Shown here piece after piece: positions 44,993 through 52,831 of a stretch of DNA of 64,000 nucleotides. The position numbers and the translations under genes were made by a program. Source of the DNA: S015-6 sp964384945 (lineage in GTDB: Bacteria > Desulfobacterota > DSWW01). The stretch spans positions 62,001-126,000 of the forward strand of contig CAYLMK010000013.1 in assembly GCA_964384945.1 (NCBI GenBank), given 5' to 3'. Each line of letters opens with the position of its first letter. Position 1 is the first letter of the stretch. A model generated the notes under the pieces. The model worked only from the letters and a program-made list of their open reading frames with translations. It was not told where the DNA came from and did no database searches.

Positions 44993-45649
44993 ATGTTCGT
45001 CGGTTTGGACATCGGCTCGGTGACCTCCAAGGCCCTGGTTCTGGATGACGCCGATCGGGTCCTTGCGTTCTCCCTCATCCCGACGAGCTACGATCGACAG
45101 CGATGCGGCAGGGCGGTCTTCGACCGGGCTCTCCGCGAGGCGGGGAAGCGCGAGGATGCGGTGCGCGGGATCGTCTCGACGGGCTACGGCCGCCGGTCCG
45201 TCTCGTTTTCCCGAAAGGCGGTCACGGAAATCCTCTGCCGCGCGGAAGGAACCAGGCGGCTCTTCCCCGGCGTGAGAACCATCGTGGATATCGGGGGACA
45301 GGACAGCAAGATCATCGAACTGGACGAGGAGGGAACGATCCGCCGGTTTGAAATGAACGACAAGTGCGCGGCCGGCACCGGCCGGTTCCTGGAGGTCCTG
45401 TCGGAGAAGAGAGAGAGGAGCGATGTGGCCTGCGGCCTGAACCGGGCCATCGCCAAGAGGGTGCTGGCCATGGGAAGGGCCGCGCAGATCGGGTTTCCGC
45501 CTCCCGTCTGCTTCACGGGAGGGGTGGCGAAGAACGTGGGCGTGGTCAGGGCGATCGAGGAGGAATTGAAGGCGCGGGTCATCGTTCCGGACCGGCCCCA
45601 GATGACCGCCGCCCTCGGCGCGGCCTTGTTCGCGAAAAGGCTCGCGTGA
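44993..45649 (+). pseudogene. 2-hydroxyacyl-CoA dehydratase activase (BadF/HgdC family), internally deleted
   Basis: Open frame of 218 residues with the ASKHA ATPase motifs FVGLDIGSVTSKALVLD, VDIGGQDSKII and CFTGGVAKNVG. The usual HgdC-type protein is about 255-260 residues. Between TGRFLEVL and SEKRERSD some 38 residues are missing, in frame, which removes the second cluster-binding cysteine (the CTVFAESE region); the first, in NDKCAAGTGRF, remains. The dimer-bridging 4Fe-4S cluster could not be held normally, so the product is probably inactive, matching the broken partner gene just upstream. Confidence 0.7.
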
Positions 45650-45699
45650 TCCGCGCGGCCGCTTGCCCGGGAACCTGACGGCGGATCGCCTTGAGGCGG

Positions 45700-45957
45700 A
45701 TGCGTACCGAAGAGCCCCTCCTTCCGCAGGATCTTGCCCGGGAGCGAGCCCGTGTTCCGGGCGTTGTTCAGGAAATCGTCTCCGGAGCCTCCGTCCCCGA
45801 GGCTGGCGTACAAGAAGCCGTCCGGGCCGAAGGCGATCATCCCGGCGTTGTGGCTCGGGAAGGGCTGGTCGACGGCCAGGAGGACTTCCTCGCTTTCCGG
45901 GTCGGCCGCATCATGAAAGGACGCGCCCTCTTCCTTCGACGGGATGCGTGACTGCTG
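45700..45957 (-). pseudogene. remnant of a PQQ-type sugar (glucose/sorbosone) dehydrogenase
   Basis: On the minus strand an open segment reads PESEEVLLAVDQPFPSHNAG, then MIAFGPDGFLYASLGDGGSG and LNNARNTGSLPGKILR, which matches the central part of GSDH-type beta-propeller dehydrogenases. It has no start, no signal peptide and loses similarity after GKILR. It runs to the stop of the Kef gene. A truncated leftover. Confidence 0.7.
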
Positions 45958-48027
45958 TCACATACGCGGGACCGGAAGCGTTGCCGGGGGCGAAGGGCTG
46001 TCCGGGTTCGCAGGAGGTTTCTGGTTAGCGCCCCTGGCTTCCCTTTCTTCCGGCGCCTGGAAGAGCCCGAGGGCAAGGGCGATCCTGTCCGGGGTGCCGA
46101 GAGCGATCACAACGTCTTTCGCCAGGAGACGTGCATCCGCATCCGGGTTGGAAATCACCCTCTGCCCGCGCCGGATCGCCAGGATCGATACGCCGTGTCT
46201 CTTTCTCAGTTCAAGCTGGGCCATGGACTTTCCGTCCGCCGTCGATCCCTCGCCGACACGGAGCGTGCTGATCTCAATGTCCGGCAGATTCAAGGTCAGA
46301 TCCGACAGGGACAGGGAATCCTGGGAAAGGGTTCGAAACACCTGGTATCCGTCCGACCGGACATCGGAGATCAGTTTTTCAATTTCGTCTCGGGGGATCA
46401 GGTATTTCCTCAGAACGCGTGCAAAGATCTCCACCGACGTTTCGAATTCCTCCGGGACCACCTCATTGGCCCCCAGTTCGTAAAGAGGCTTCACCTCCCT
46501 CAGGAAGCGCGTCCGTGCAATCACCTCGACCTTCGGGTTCATTCGCCTGACCGTTTCGACGACCCTTCGGGTGGCTGCGGCATCCGAGATGGCCACGACC
46601 ACGACCCTGGCTGTTTCAACGCCCGCGTGGTGGAGCACGGTCTCCTGGGTTGCATCGCCGTAGAAGATGGGCTTGCCGGTCTTCTCTTCCTGCCTGACCG
46701 TTTCCGGATTCATTTCCACGATCACATGAGGGATGCCCGCCACCGAGGCGGCGCGGCTCAGGTTTCTTCCGTTCACCCCGAATCCGATGATGACAAGGTG
46801 ATCGTTCCGGTTTGCCTTGCTCTTCGTTTCCGACGGGTAGGGACCCGACTTGAGACGCTCCGGAATGGGCAAACGCATGACCGAGTCCGTCACCGCCGGT
46901 GCGGCGATGATGAGGAAGGGCGTGACCGCCATGGTCAGCACGGAGACCGCCAGGAACACCTGATAGACATCTCCGGCGAGAAAGCCTTGCCGCACCCCGC
47001 TCCTGGCCAGGATGAAGGAGAATTCTCCCACCTGGGCGAGCGCCAGACCGACCGGCAAGGCGATGCGAAGAGGAAACCCGAGGGCGAGCGCCGCACATCC
47101 GGCGGTCAGCGTCTTCAACGCCAGGATGACCAGAACGGCTGCCAGGATACCCGGAAGGTGGTCCAGGAGAAAGCGAAAATCCAGGAGCATGCCGACCGAG
47201 ACGAAAAAGAAGCTCGAGAATACGTCTCGAAAGGGCAGAATGCTCCCCAGGGCTTGATAACTGTATTCCGATTCGGACAGGATGAGTCCGGCCAGAAACG
47301 CGCCCAGGGCCAGAGAGAGACCCACACTGGATGTCAACCAGGCGATCGCGAAACACAACACCACCACGCTGAGCAGGAAGAGTTCCCGGGAGCGGGTCCT
47401 TGCAATCTGGTAGAGAAGCCTCGGCAGGATCCACCGGGCCATCAGGATCACCAGCACGATGACCCCGGCCCCCTTGGCCAGAAGGAGGAGAAGGGACAGG
47501 CCCTGTTCTCCGCCCCTTCCGGCCAAGAGAGGCGTAAACAGCATCATGGGGATGACGATCAGGTCCTGGAAGATCAGGATGGCGAGCGATGTCTGCCCGT
47601 AAGGGCTGTCGATTTCCACCCTGTCCTGCAGGATCCTCAGCACGATCGCCGTGCTGCTCAGGGAGACCAGAAACCCGATGAAAAGCGATTCGCCGAACGT
47701 CCGGGCGGCAAGCAGAGAAGCAAAGGCAAAGGTCGCCAGAATCGTGAGAAGGACCTGCAGGGATCCGCCGAGCAGAACGGACTTCTTGATTCGCAACAGG
47801 GCATCGAGGGAGAATTCCATGCCGACCGTAAAGAGCAGCAGGACCACCCCGACATCGGCCAGCAATTCCACCTCATGAACCGCCTTGACCAAACCCAGGC
47901 CGTAAGGCCCTGCCAGGAGCCCGGTGAGGAGAAATCCCACGATGGCCGGAATTCGAAGGCGGCTGAAGGCGAACAGGACCAGAATGGAGAGCCCGAATAT
48001 GATCACGATTTCTTTGAGCAGGGGCAT
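45958..48027 (-). CDS. Kef-type K+/H+ antiporter (CPA2) with RCK domains
   Basis: Membrane domain of about 12 helices (residues 1-385; LLLFTVGMEFSLDAL, SLSSTAIVLRILQD, ALAQVGEFSFILARSG). Next a TrkA-N/RCK nucleotide-binding domain (HLVIIGFGVNGRNLSRAA near residue 413, FYGDATQETVL) and a TrkA-C domain ending near 660, with a proline-rich tail. 689 residues, as in KefB/KefC-like proteins. The glycine-rich loop suggests nucleotide gating. A 55-residue membrane protein gene lies 69 bp upstream on the same strand. Confidence 0.9.
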   Translation of the reverse strand: MPLLKEIVIIFGLSILVLFAFSRLRIPAIVGFLLTGLLAGPYGLGLVKAVHEVELLADVGVVLLLFTVGMEFSLDALLRIKKSVLLGGSLQVLLTILATFAFASLLAARTFGESLFIGFLVSLSSTAIVLRILQDRVEIDSPYGQTSLAILIFQDLIVIPMMLFTPLLAGRGGEQGLSLLLLLAKGAGVIVLVILMARWILPRLLYQIARTRSRELFLLSVVVLCFAIAWLTSSVGLSLALGAFLAGLILSESEYSYQALGSILPFRDVFSSFFFVSVGMLLDFRFLLDHLPGILAAVLVILALKTLTAGCAALALGFPLRIALPVGLALAQVGEFSFILARSGVRQGFLAGDVYQVFLAVSVLTMAVTPFLIIAAPAVTDSVMRLPIPERLKSGPYPSETKSKANRNDHLVIIGFGVNGRNLSRAASVAGIPHVIVEMNPETVRQEEKTGKPIFYGDATQETVLHHAGVETARVVVVAISDAAATRRVVETVRRMNPKVEVIARTRFLREVKPLYELGANEVVPEEFETSVEIFARVLRKYLIPRDEIEKLISDVRSDGYQVFRTLSQDSLSLSDLTLNLPDIEISTLRVGEGSTADGKSMAQLELRKRHGVSILAIRRGQRVISNPDADARLLAKDVVIALGTPDRIALALGLFQAPEEREARGANQKPPANPDSPSPPATLPVPRM

Positions 48028-48096
48028 GCGCGTCTCCGACCGGCTCTCTGTTCCCTGTCCGAAAACCTACGGACGCGATCTACGGATTCACCCGGG

Positions 48097-48264
48097 TCAC
48101 TGCATGCAGGAATCGAACAGGACGGCGAAGGAGATCACCGAAACGACGAGGATCAGGAAGATCAGTCCGCCGTGTTCCTGGGCCCAACTCTTCCGGCTGT
48201 CTTCCCGCTCTTTCGGTGTCGCTCCAAGGGTCTTGCTCGATGCACGTTCGTTTGAATTGGCCAT
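48097..48264 (-). CDS. small single-pass membrane protein
   Basis: 55 residues: hydrophilic N-terminus (MANSNERASSKTLG) and a C-terminal hydrophobic helix (GGLIFLILVVSVISFAVLF). AGGGGGC precedes the ATG at 48264. On the same strand and just upstream of the Kef gene, so it may be an accessory to it; untested. Confidence 0.55.
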   Translation of the reverse strand: MANSNERASSKTLGATPKEREDSRKSWAQEHGGLIFLILVVSVISFAVLFDSCMQ

Positions 48265-48372
48265 ATTCTGCCCCCTTTTTCTTGTAAAGCAAAGCATTCC
48301 TTCGAACGGGAGCCGGCCGCGCAGGCTCCAGGCCCGGTCCCCGGTTTCCGTCGACAGCCATGCCGGATGAGT

Positions 48373-48720
48373 TCAGAGGATGCCTATGGGGGGGTGAAAG
48401 ATCTCCGCCGGGAAGCCCTGCGCGAGGGTGGCGCGGTCGGCGGCGAGGCTGCGGCGCTGCTCCGAACATGGGGTTCCGGGCAGCCCCGGAGCGAGGCTCA
48501 AGGGATCAAACGAAGGACAATCGCCAAGGCCGGGCTCCTCCTGGCCCGCTGGATGCATCGGGAAGGCGGAACCTCCCACCCAGGAAGCCTCCTGACTGCC
48601 CAGGGCGTCTGAGGTCGGGGCAGGAAAGATGGAGTGCACCGTGAGCTGCAGAATCGCGCTCAGACAGAGCATGACGGCCGGGAAAAAGAGAACCCGCCGG
48701 GCGAGCGTACGGTGCGTCAT
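48373..48720 (-). CDS. small exported protein, unknown
   Basis: 115 residues from the ATG at 48720. N-terminal hydrophobic segment (VLFFPAVMLCLSAILQLTV) acting as signal or anchor; the rest is proline-rich with two cysteines and no known domain. CGGAG precedes the start. Coding status is uncertain. Confidence 0.4.
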   Translation of the reverse strand: MTHRTLARRVLFFPAVMLCLSAILQLTVHSIFPAPTSDALGSQEASWVGGSAFPMHPAGQEEPGLGDCPSFDPLSLAPGLPGTPCSEQRRSLAADRATLAQGFPAEIFHPPIGIL

Positions 48721-48811
48721 TTCGTGACTCCGAGGGTTGCGATCATCCCCTCTTCTTAGCACTCTATAATACAGGACCTGGGGGGAAAGGGAAACCCGCA
48801 CGCGGATCCAC

Positions 48812-48841
48812 TTGCCAGAAAACCCCCCTTTTGACTATATT
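48812..48841 (+). promoter_or_regulatory. candidate promoter for the acyl-CoA dehydrogenase/thiolase operon
   Basis: TTGCCA (48812-48817), 18-bp spacer, TATATT (48836-48841); leader about 65 nt to the ATG at 48912. Confidence 0.5.
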
Positions 48842-48911
48842 CGGTGCACCACGAAGATCGGTATGTCCCCGCGACGCCAAACACGAAAACAGCCAGGAGA
48901 GGAATCGGAAG

Positions 48912-50057
48912 ATGAAGAGCCCATGGTTCAAAGAAGAGCACGAGATTTTCCGCAGCACCGTGAGATCCTTCATGGAGAAGGAACTGGCCCCCCATGCGGC
49001 GGAATGGGAGGCGCAGCGGGACTTCCCGAACTGGGTCTTCAAACGGGCCGGCGAGATGGGCTTCCTGGGCATCACGTACCCGGAGGATGTGGGCGGATCG
49101 GCATGCGACTACTTCTACAAGGTGGTCTTCTGCGAGGAGTTGCCCCGCTCCCAGTGCGGGGGCCTGAACATGGCCCTCATGGTGCAGGCCGACATGGCCT
49201 CCCCGCCGATCAACATTCTCGGCACCCGGGAACAGAAGGAGGAGTACCTCGTCCCGATCATCAAGGGCGAGAAGATCTGCGCCCTCGGCATCACCGAGCC
49301 GAACGCGGGCTCGGACGTGGCCGCCATGAAGACCACGGCCAGGAAGGAGGGAGACCATTACGTGATCAACGGCTCCAAGACCTTCATTACGAACGGCGCC
49401 CGGGCCGACGTGATCACGCTGGCCGCCAAGACGGCGCCGGAACTCGGGTACAACGGCATCAGCCTCTTCCTCCTCGATACCAACCTTCCCGGCTTCAAGG
49501 TCACGCGCAAGATCGACAAGATGGGCATGCATCCCTCGGACACGGCGGAACTCTCCTTCGAGGATGTGCGGGTGCCCAAGGACAAGCTTCTGGGCGAGGA
49601 GAACCGGGGATTCCTGGAGGTCATGATCAACTTCCAGGGAGAGCGCCTCGTGGCCGCCATCGGTGCCATGGCCGGCGCGGCCCTCGTTCTTGAGAAGACG
49701 ATCAAGTACGTCCAGGAGCGGGAGGTCTTCGGCAGACCGCTGGCCAAGTTCCAGGTGACCCGGCACAAGATCGTGGACATGCTCTGCCAGGTCGAGGCCG
49801 CCCGGCAGTATGTCTACTACTGCGCGTGGCTCTTCGACCAGGACCGCAACCCGGCCCAGGAGGTCTCCATCGCCAAGATCGTGGCCACCGAGATGGCCCT
49901 CCGGGTGATCCACGAGTGCATCCAGCTCCACGGCGGCTATGGATATACGACCGAATACGGCATCGAAAGAGCCTACCGCGACGCCAGGCTCGCGACGATC
50001 GGCGGCGGGGCCACCGAGGTGATGAAGGAGGTCGTGGGCCGGACCATGGGGCTCTGA
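48912..50057 (+). CDS. acyl-CoA dehydrogenase
   Basis: 381-residue FAD enzyme of the short-chain/branched-chain type. FAD loop CALGITEPNAGSDVAAMKTT; catalytic-base region LHGGYGYTTEYGIERAYRD with Glu in the IER position. AGGAGAGG precedes the ATG at 48912. First gene of a tight plus-strand run with thiolase, DUF35 protein and enoyl-CoA hydratase. The substrate is unknown; the operon order suggests a complete beta-oxidation-like unit lacking only the hydroxyacyl-CoA dehydrogenase. Confidence 0.93.
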   Translation: MKSPWFKEEHEIFRSTVRSFMEKELAPHAAEWEAQRDFPNWVFKRAGEMGFLGITYPEDVGGSACDYFYKVVFCEELPRSQCGGLNMALMVQADMASPPINILGTREQKEEYLVPIIKGEKICALGITEPNAGSDVAAMKTTARKEGDHYVINGSKTFITNGARADVITLAAKTAPELGYNGISLFLLDTNLPGFKVTRKIDKMGMHPSDTAELSFEDVRVPKDKLLGEENRGFLEVMINFQGERLVAAIGAMAGAALVLEKTIKYVQEREVFGRPLAKFQVTRHKIVDMLCQVEAARQYVYYCAWLFDQDRNPAQEVSIAKIVATEMALRVIHECIQLHGGYGYTTEYGIERAYRDARLATIGGGATEVMKEVVGRTMGL

Positions 50058-50122
50058 CCGCGGGGCCCGCAACGCCCAGGGTGCAGGAGGCGGCGAACCG
50101 CCGGCGATCAGGGGGAAGGCGG

Positions 50123-51319
50123 ATGAAGAAGGGCTGGAGCGGTCAGGTAGCGATCGCAGGCATCGGCGAGAGCGAGATCGGGGCGGTGCCGCACAAGACC
50201 CCGATGCAGCTTCATGCCGATGCGGCAAGGGCGGCCCTGGAAGATTGCGGTCTTGCCAAGGGCGAGGTGGACGGCGTTCTCACGGCCGGCATCATGAATC
50301 CGATGGAGGTGATGCACAGCACGCTCGTTGCCGAGCACCTGGGAATCGAGCCCCGCTTCACGACCTCCATGCACATCGGCGGCGCTACGCAGATCCAGTT
50401 GGTGGTGAGCGCGGCCAACGCCATCCACGCGGGCATGGCCGACACGGTGCTCGTCGTGTCGGCCGACTCGATCCGGTCCTTTGCCGGCTACGAGAGCTTG
50501 ATGAGCCTGTTCACGGAGGGGGTGACCGGCCTGTTTTCCCGGATCGGCCACCCCCAGTTCGAGCTGCCTTACGGACCCACCCTGATCAGCGCCTACGCCT
50601 TTGCCGCGACCCGGCACATGCACGAATACGGCACCACCGAGGAACATCTCGCCCAGGTGGCCGTGAGCATCCGGAAGCACGCCTCCCTGCACCCGACCGC
50701 ACAGAAGCGCAGGCCCCTGAGCATCGACGAGGTGCTCGCGTCGAAGATGATCTCCTGGCCCCTGACCAAGGACATGTGCTCGATCGTATCGGACGGGGGC
50801 GGCGCGCTCGTGGTGACGAGCCTCGAGCGGGCGCGCGATCTGAGGAAGCCTCCGGTCGTTCTGCTCGGAGCGGGTGCGCGGACCTTGAAGGAGCACGTGT
50901 CGCTCGTCGAGGATGTGGTGCGCACCGGTGCGGTCGATGCCGGCCGCCAGGCCTATGCGATGGCGGGGCTCGGGCCCGGGGATATCGACTTTGCGCAGTT
51001 CTACGATTGTTTTTCGATCACGCCCATCCTGTTCCTCGAGGACTTCGGCTTCTGCGGAAAGGGCGAAGGGGGGCCGTTCGTCGAAGGAGGGGCGCGGATC
51101 GAGGTCGGCGGCGAGATACCGATCGTGACCCATGGGGGATGTCACGCACACTGCCATCCGGGTACCCCCTCGGGGCTGTTCCACATTATCGAGGCGGTCA
51201 AGCAGCTCCGCGGCGAGGCGGAAGGCCCGCGGCAGGTCAGGGATGCCCGCGTGGGCCTGGTGAACGGCCTGGGAGGGCACTTCTCCTCCCACACCGCCCT
51301 GATCCTGGGAAGGGATTGA
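50123..51319 (+). CDS. thiolase-like protein (SCP2/BbsB type)
   Basis: 398 residues of the thiolase fold, of the SCP-x/lipid-transfer type: QVAIAGIGESEIGAVPHKTP, EHLGIEPRFTTSMHIGGATQ, AQFYDCFSITPILFLED and THGGCHAHCHPGTPSG. The usual Cys at the first active site is replaced in the segment around HIGGAT (no Cys at that spot), as in several DUF35-partnered thiolases, while His and Cys in the C-terminal motif remain. ATG at 50123 with GGGGGAAGG. Partner DUF35 gene is 9 bp downstream. Confidence 0.82.
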   Translation: MKKGWSGQVAIAGIGESEIGAVPHKTPMQLHADAARAALEDCGLAKGEVDGVLTAGIMNPMEVMHSTLVAEHLGIEPRFTTSMHIGGATQIQLVVSAANAIHAGMADTVLVVSADSIRSFAGYESLMSLFTEGVTGLFSRIGHPQFELPYGPTLISAYAFAATRHMHEYGTTEEHLAQVAVSIRKHASLHPTAQKRRPLSIDEVLASKMISWPLTKDMCSIVSDGGGALVVTSLERARDLRKPPVVLLGAGARTLKEHVSLVEDVVRTGAVDAGRQAYAMAGLGPGDIDFAQFYDCFSITPILFLEDFGFCGKGEGGPFVEGGARIEVGGEIPIVTHGGCHAHCHPGTPSGLFHIIEAVKQLRGEAEGPRQVRDARVGLVNGLGGHFSSHTALILGRD

Positions 51320-51328
51320 GAGGAGGAG

Positions 51329-51745
51329 ATGAGCCCGTACGAAAAACCGGTACCCCAACCGGATCCCGTCACGGCCCCGTTCTGGCAGGCAGCGAAACAG
51401 GGAAGGCTCCTCCTGCAACGGTGCCCCAAGTGCGGCGCGCATCAGTTCTATCCCCAGTCTTGCTGCAGAAGGTGCCTGAGCGAGGACCTCCTGTGGGTGG
51501 ATGCGAAAGGGAAGGGCGTCGTCTACACCTATACGATCGTCCACCGGGCGCCGAGCCGGCCCTTCGAGCCCGACGTTCCCTACACCGTGGCCCTGGTGGA
51601 CCTGGCCGAGGGCTGCCGGATGATCAGCAACATCGTGGGCGCGAGCCCGGAGGCGGTTCGTGTCGGGATGCCGGTGGAGGTCGTCTTCGAAGAGATCACC
51701 CCGGAGATTTCCCTGCCGAAATTCCGGCCCGTTCCGGCCCCTTGA
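51329..51745 (+). CDS. DUF35 zinc-ribbon/OB-fold protein, thiolase partner
   Basis: 138 residues: N-terminal helix, zinc ribbon CPKCGAHQFYPQSCCRRC and OB-fold (GKGVVYTYTIVHRAP, VPYTVALVDL). Such proteins form complexes with SCP2-type thiolases (for example BbsA with BbsB, and DUF35 with steroid Ltp proteins) and help bind the acyl-CoA. GAGGAGG precedes the ATG. Immediately after the thiolase. Confidence 0.9.
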   Translation: MSPYEKPVPQPDPVTAPFWQAAKQGRLLLQRCPKCGAHQFYPQSCCRRCLSEDLLWVDAKGKGVVYTYTIVHRAPSRPFEPDVPYTVALVDLAEGCRMISNIVGASPEAVRVGMPVEVVFEEITPEISLPKFRPVPAP

Positions 51746-51783
51746 GGCCCGCGGTCAAGGTACTTCCGAAGGAGGTGAGCGAC

Positions 51784-52578
51784 ATGGCCATCGAGGTCGT
51801 CAAGAAGGACCACATCGCCTATATCACGATCAACCGGCCCGAGGCGCGCAATGCCCTCGATCTGGACACGGTGAAGGGCCTGGCCCGGGCATGGATGGAT
51901 TTCCGGGACGATTCCTCCCTTCGGGTCGCCGTCGTCACCGGCGTGGGCAATTCTTTCTGCTCGGGCGCCGACCTCGGTTCCCTGATCCCGCACATCACAG
52001 GCTCTCCGGACGGCGTGGCGGGACTTCTCAAGGGGGAGATGGGGGAGGTCTTTCAGGCGGCCATGCTCCGGGACTTCGAACTCTGGAAGCCGGTCGTGGC
52101 GGCGGTCAACGGATACTGCATCGCGGGGGGGCTGGAGATGATGTGCGGCATGGACATCCGCATCGCCTCGGAGAAGGCGGTCTTCGCCCTCCAGGAGGTC
52201 AAATGGGGCCTGTTCCCCTTCGGCGGAACCACCGTGCGGCTGCCCCGGGAGCTCGCGCACTGCAAGGCCATGGAGATTCTCCTCACGGGGGAGAAACTGG
52301 ACGCAAGGGAGGCGCACCGCATCGGGCTCGTGAACTGCGTGGTGCCCCCGGAGGAGCTGATGGCAACGGCCGAACGGTACGCCAGGCGCATCGCCGACAA
52401 CGGCCCCCTTGCCGTGAGCGCCATCAAGAGGTCGGCCATCGAGTGCGGGAGCCTTCCGCTCAAGTCGGCCTTCGTGCACGAGATCGAACTCGCCGCCCCG
52501 GTGTTCCGCTCGGAGGACGCGGTCGAGGGGCCGCTGGCCTTCATGGAAAAGCGCGCGCCCGTATTCAAAGGCAAGTAG
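51784..52578 (+). CDS. enoyl-CoA hydratase
   Basis: Crotonase-fold hydratase, 264 residues. Oxyanion hole in NRPEARNAL and GVGNSFCSGADLGSL, then NGYCIAGGLEMMCGMDIRIA; one catalytic Glu in ALQEVKWGLFPFGGT; the position of the second Glu (usually in the AGGxxE region) is occupied by Glu in GGLEMM. AAGGAGGTGAGCGAC ribosome site. Last gene of the acd-thiolase-DUF35-ech operon. Confidence 0.93.
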   Translation: MAIEVVKKDHIAYITINRPEARNALDLDTVKGLARAWMDFRDDSSLRVAVVTGVGNSFCSGADLGSLIPHITGSPDGVAGLLKGEMGEVFQAAMLRDFELWKPVVAAVNGYCIAGGLEMMCGMDIRIASEKAVFALQEVKWGLFPFGGTTVRLPRELAHCKAMEILLTGEKLDAREAHRIGLVNCVVPPEELMATAERYARRIADNGPLAVSAIKRSAIECGSLPLKSAFVHEIELAAPVFRSEDAVEGPLAFMEKRAPVFKGK

Positions 52579-52831
52579 AGAACCGATGGTCGGATATCGG
52601 GCATAGCAAGCCGCAGAAGAGAAACCCGTGGTCCTCACGTTCTCTCCGGACAGAGGACAGGCTTCGAAGCTATGACGGTCGAGAGCGTTGCGACCGTTCG
52701 AGGCATCGTCCTTATTTTTCGGGGAGTTTCAATCGACGCGGACGTTGTCCTGGGGCAGAGATAGGAACGTTTGACAGCGCCTCAGCAGCTCGAGTGTTTT
52801 GACTGGCTTCTGAAGGGCCCTCAGGAAGAAC

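Noticed and set aside
48765..48770. Perfect TATAAT upstream of the acyl-CoA dehydrogenase operon
   Set aside because: No acceptable -35 at 16-18 bp; the TTGCCA/TATATT pair at 48812-48841 fits better.
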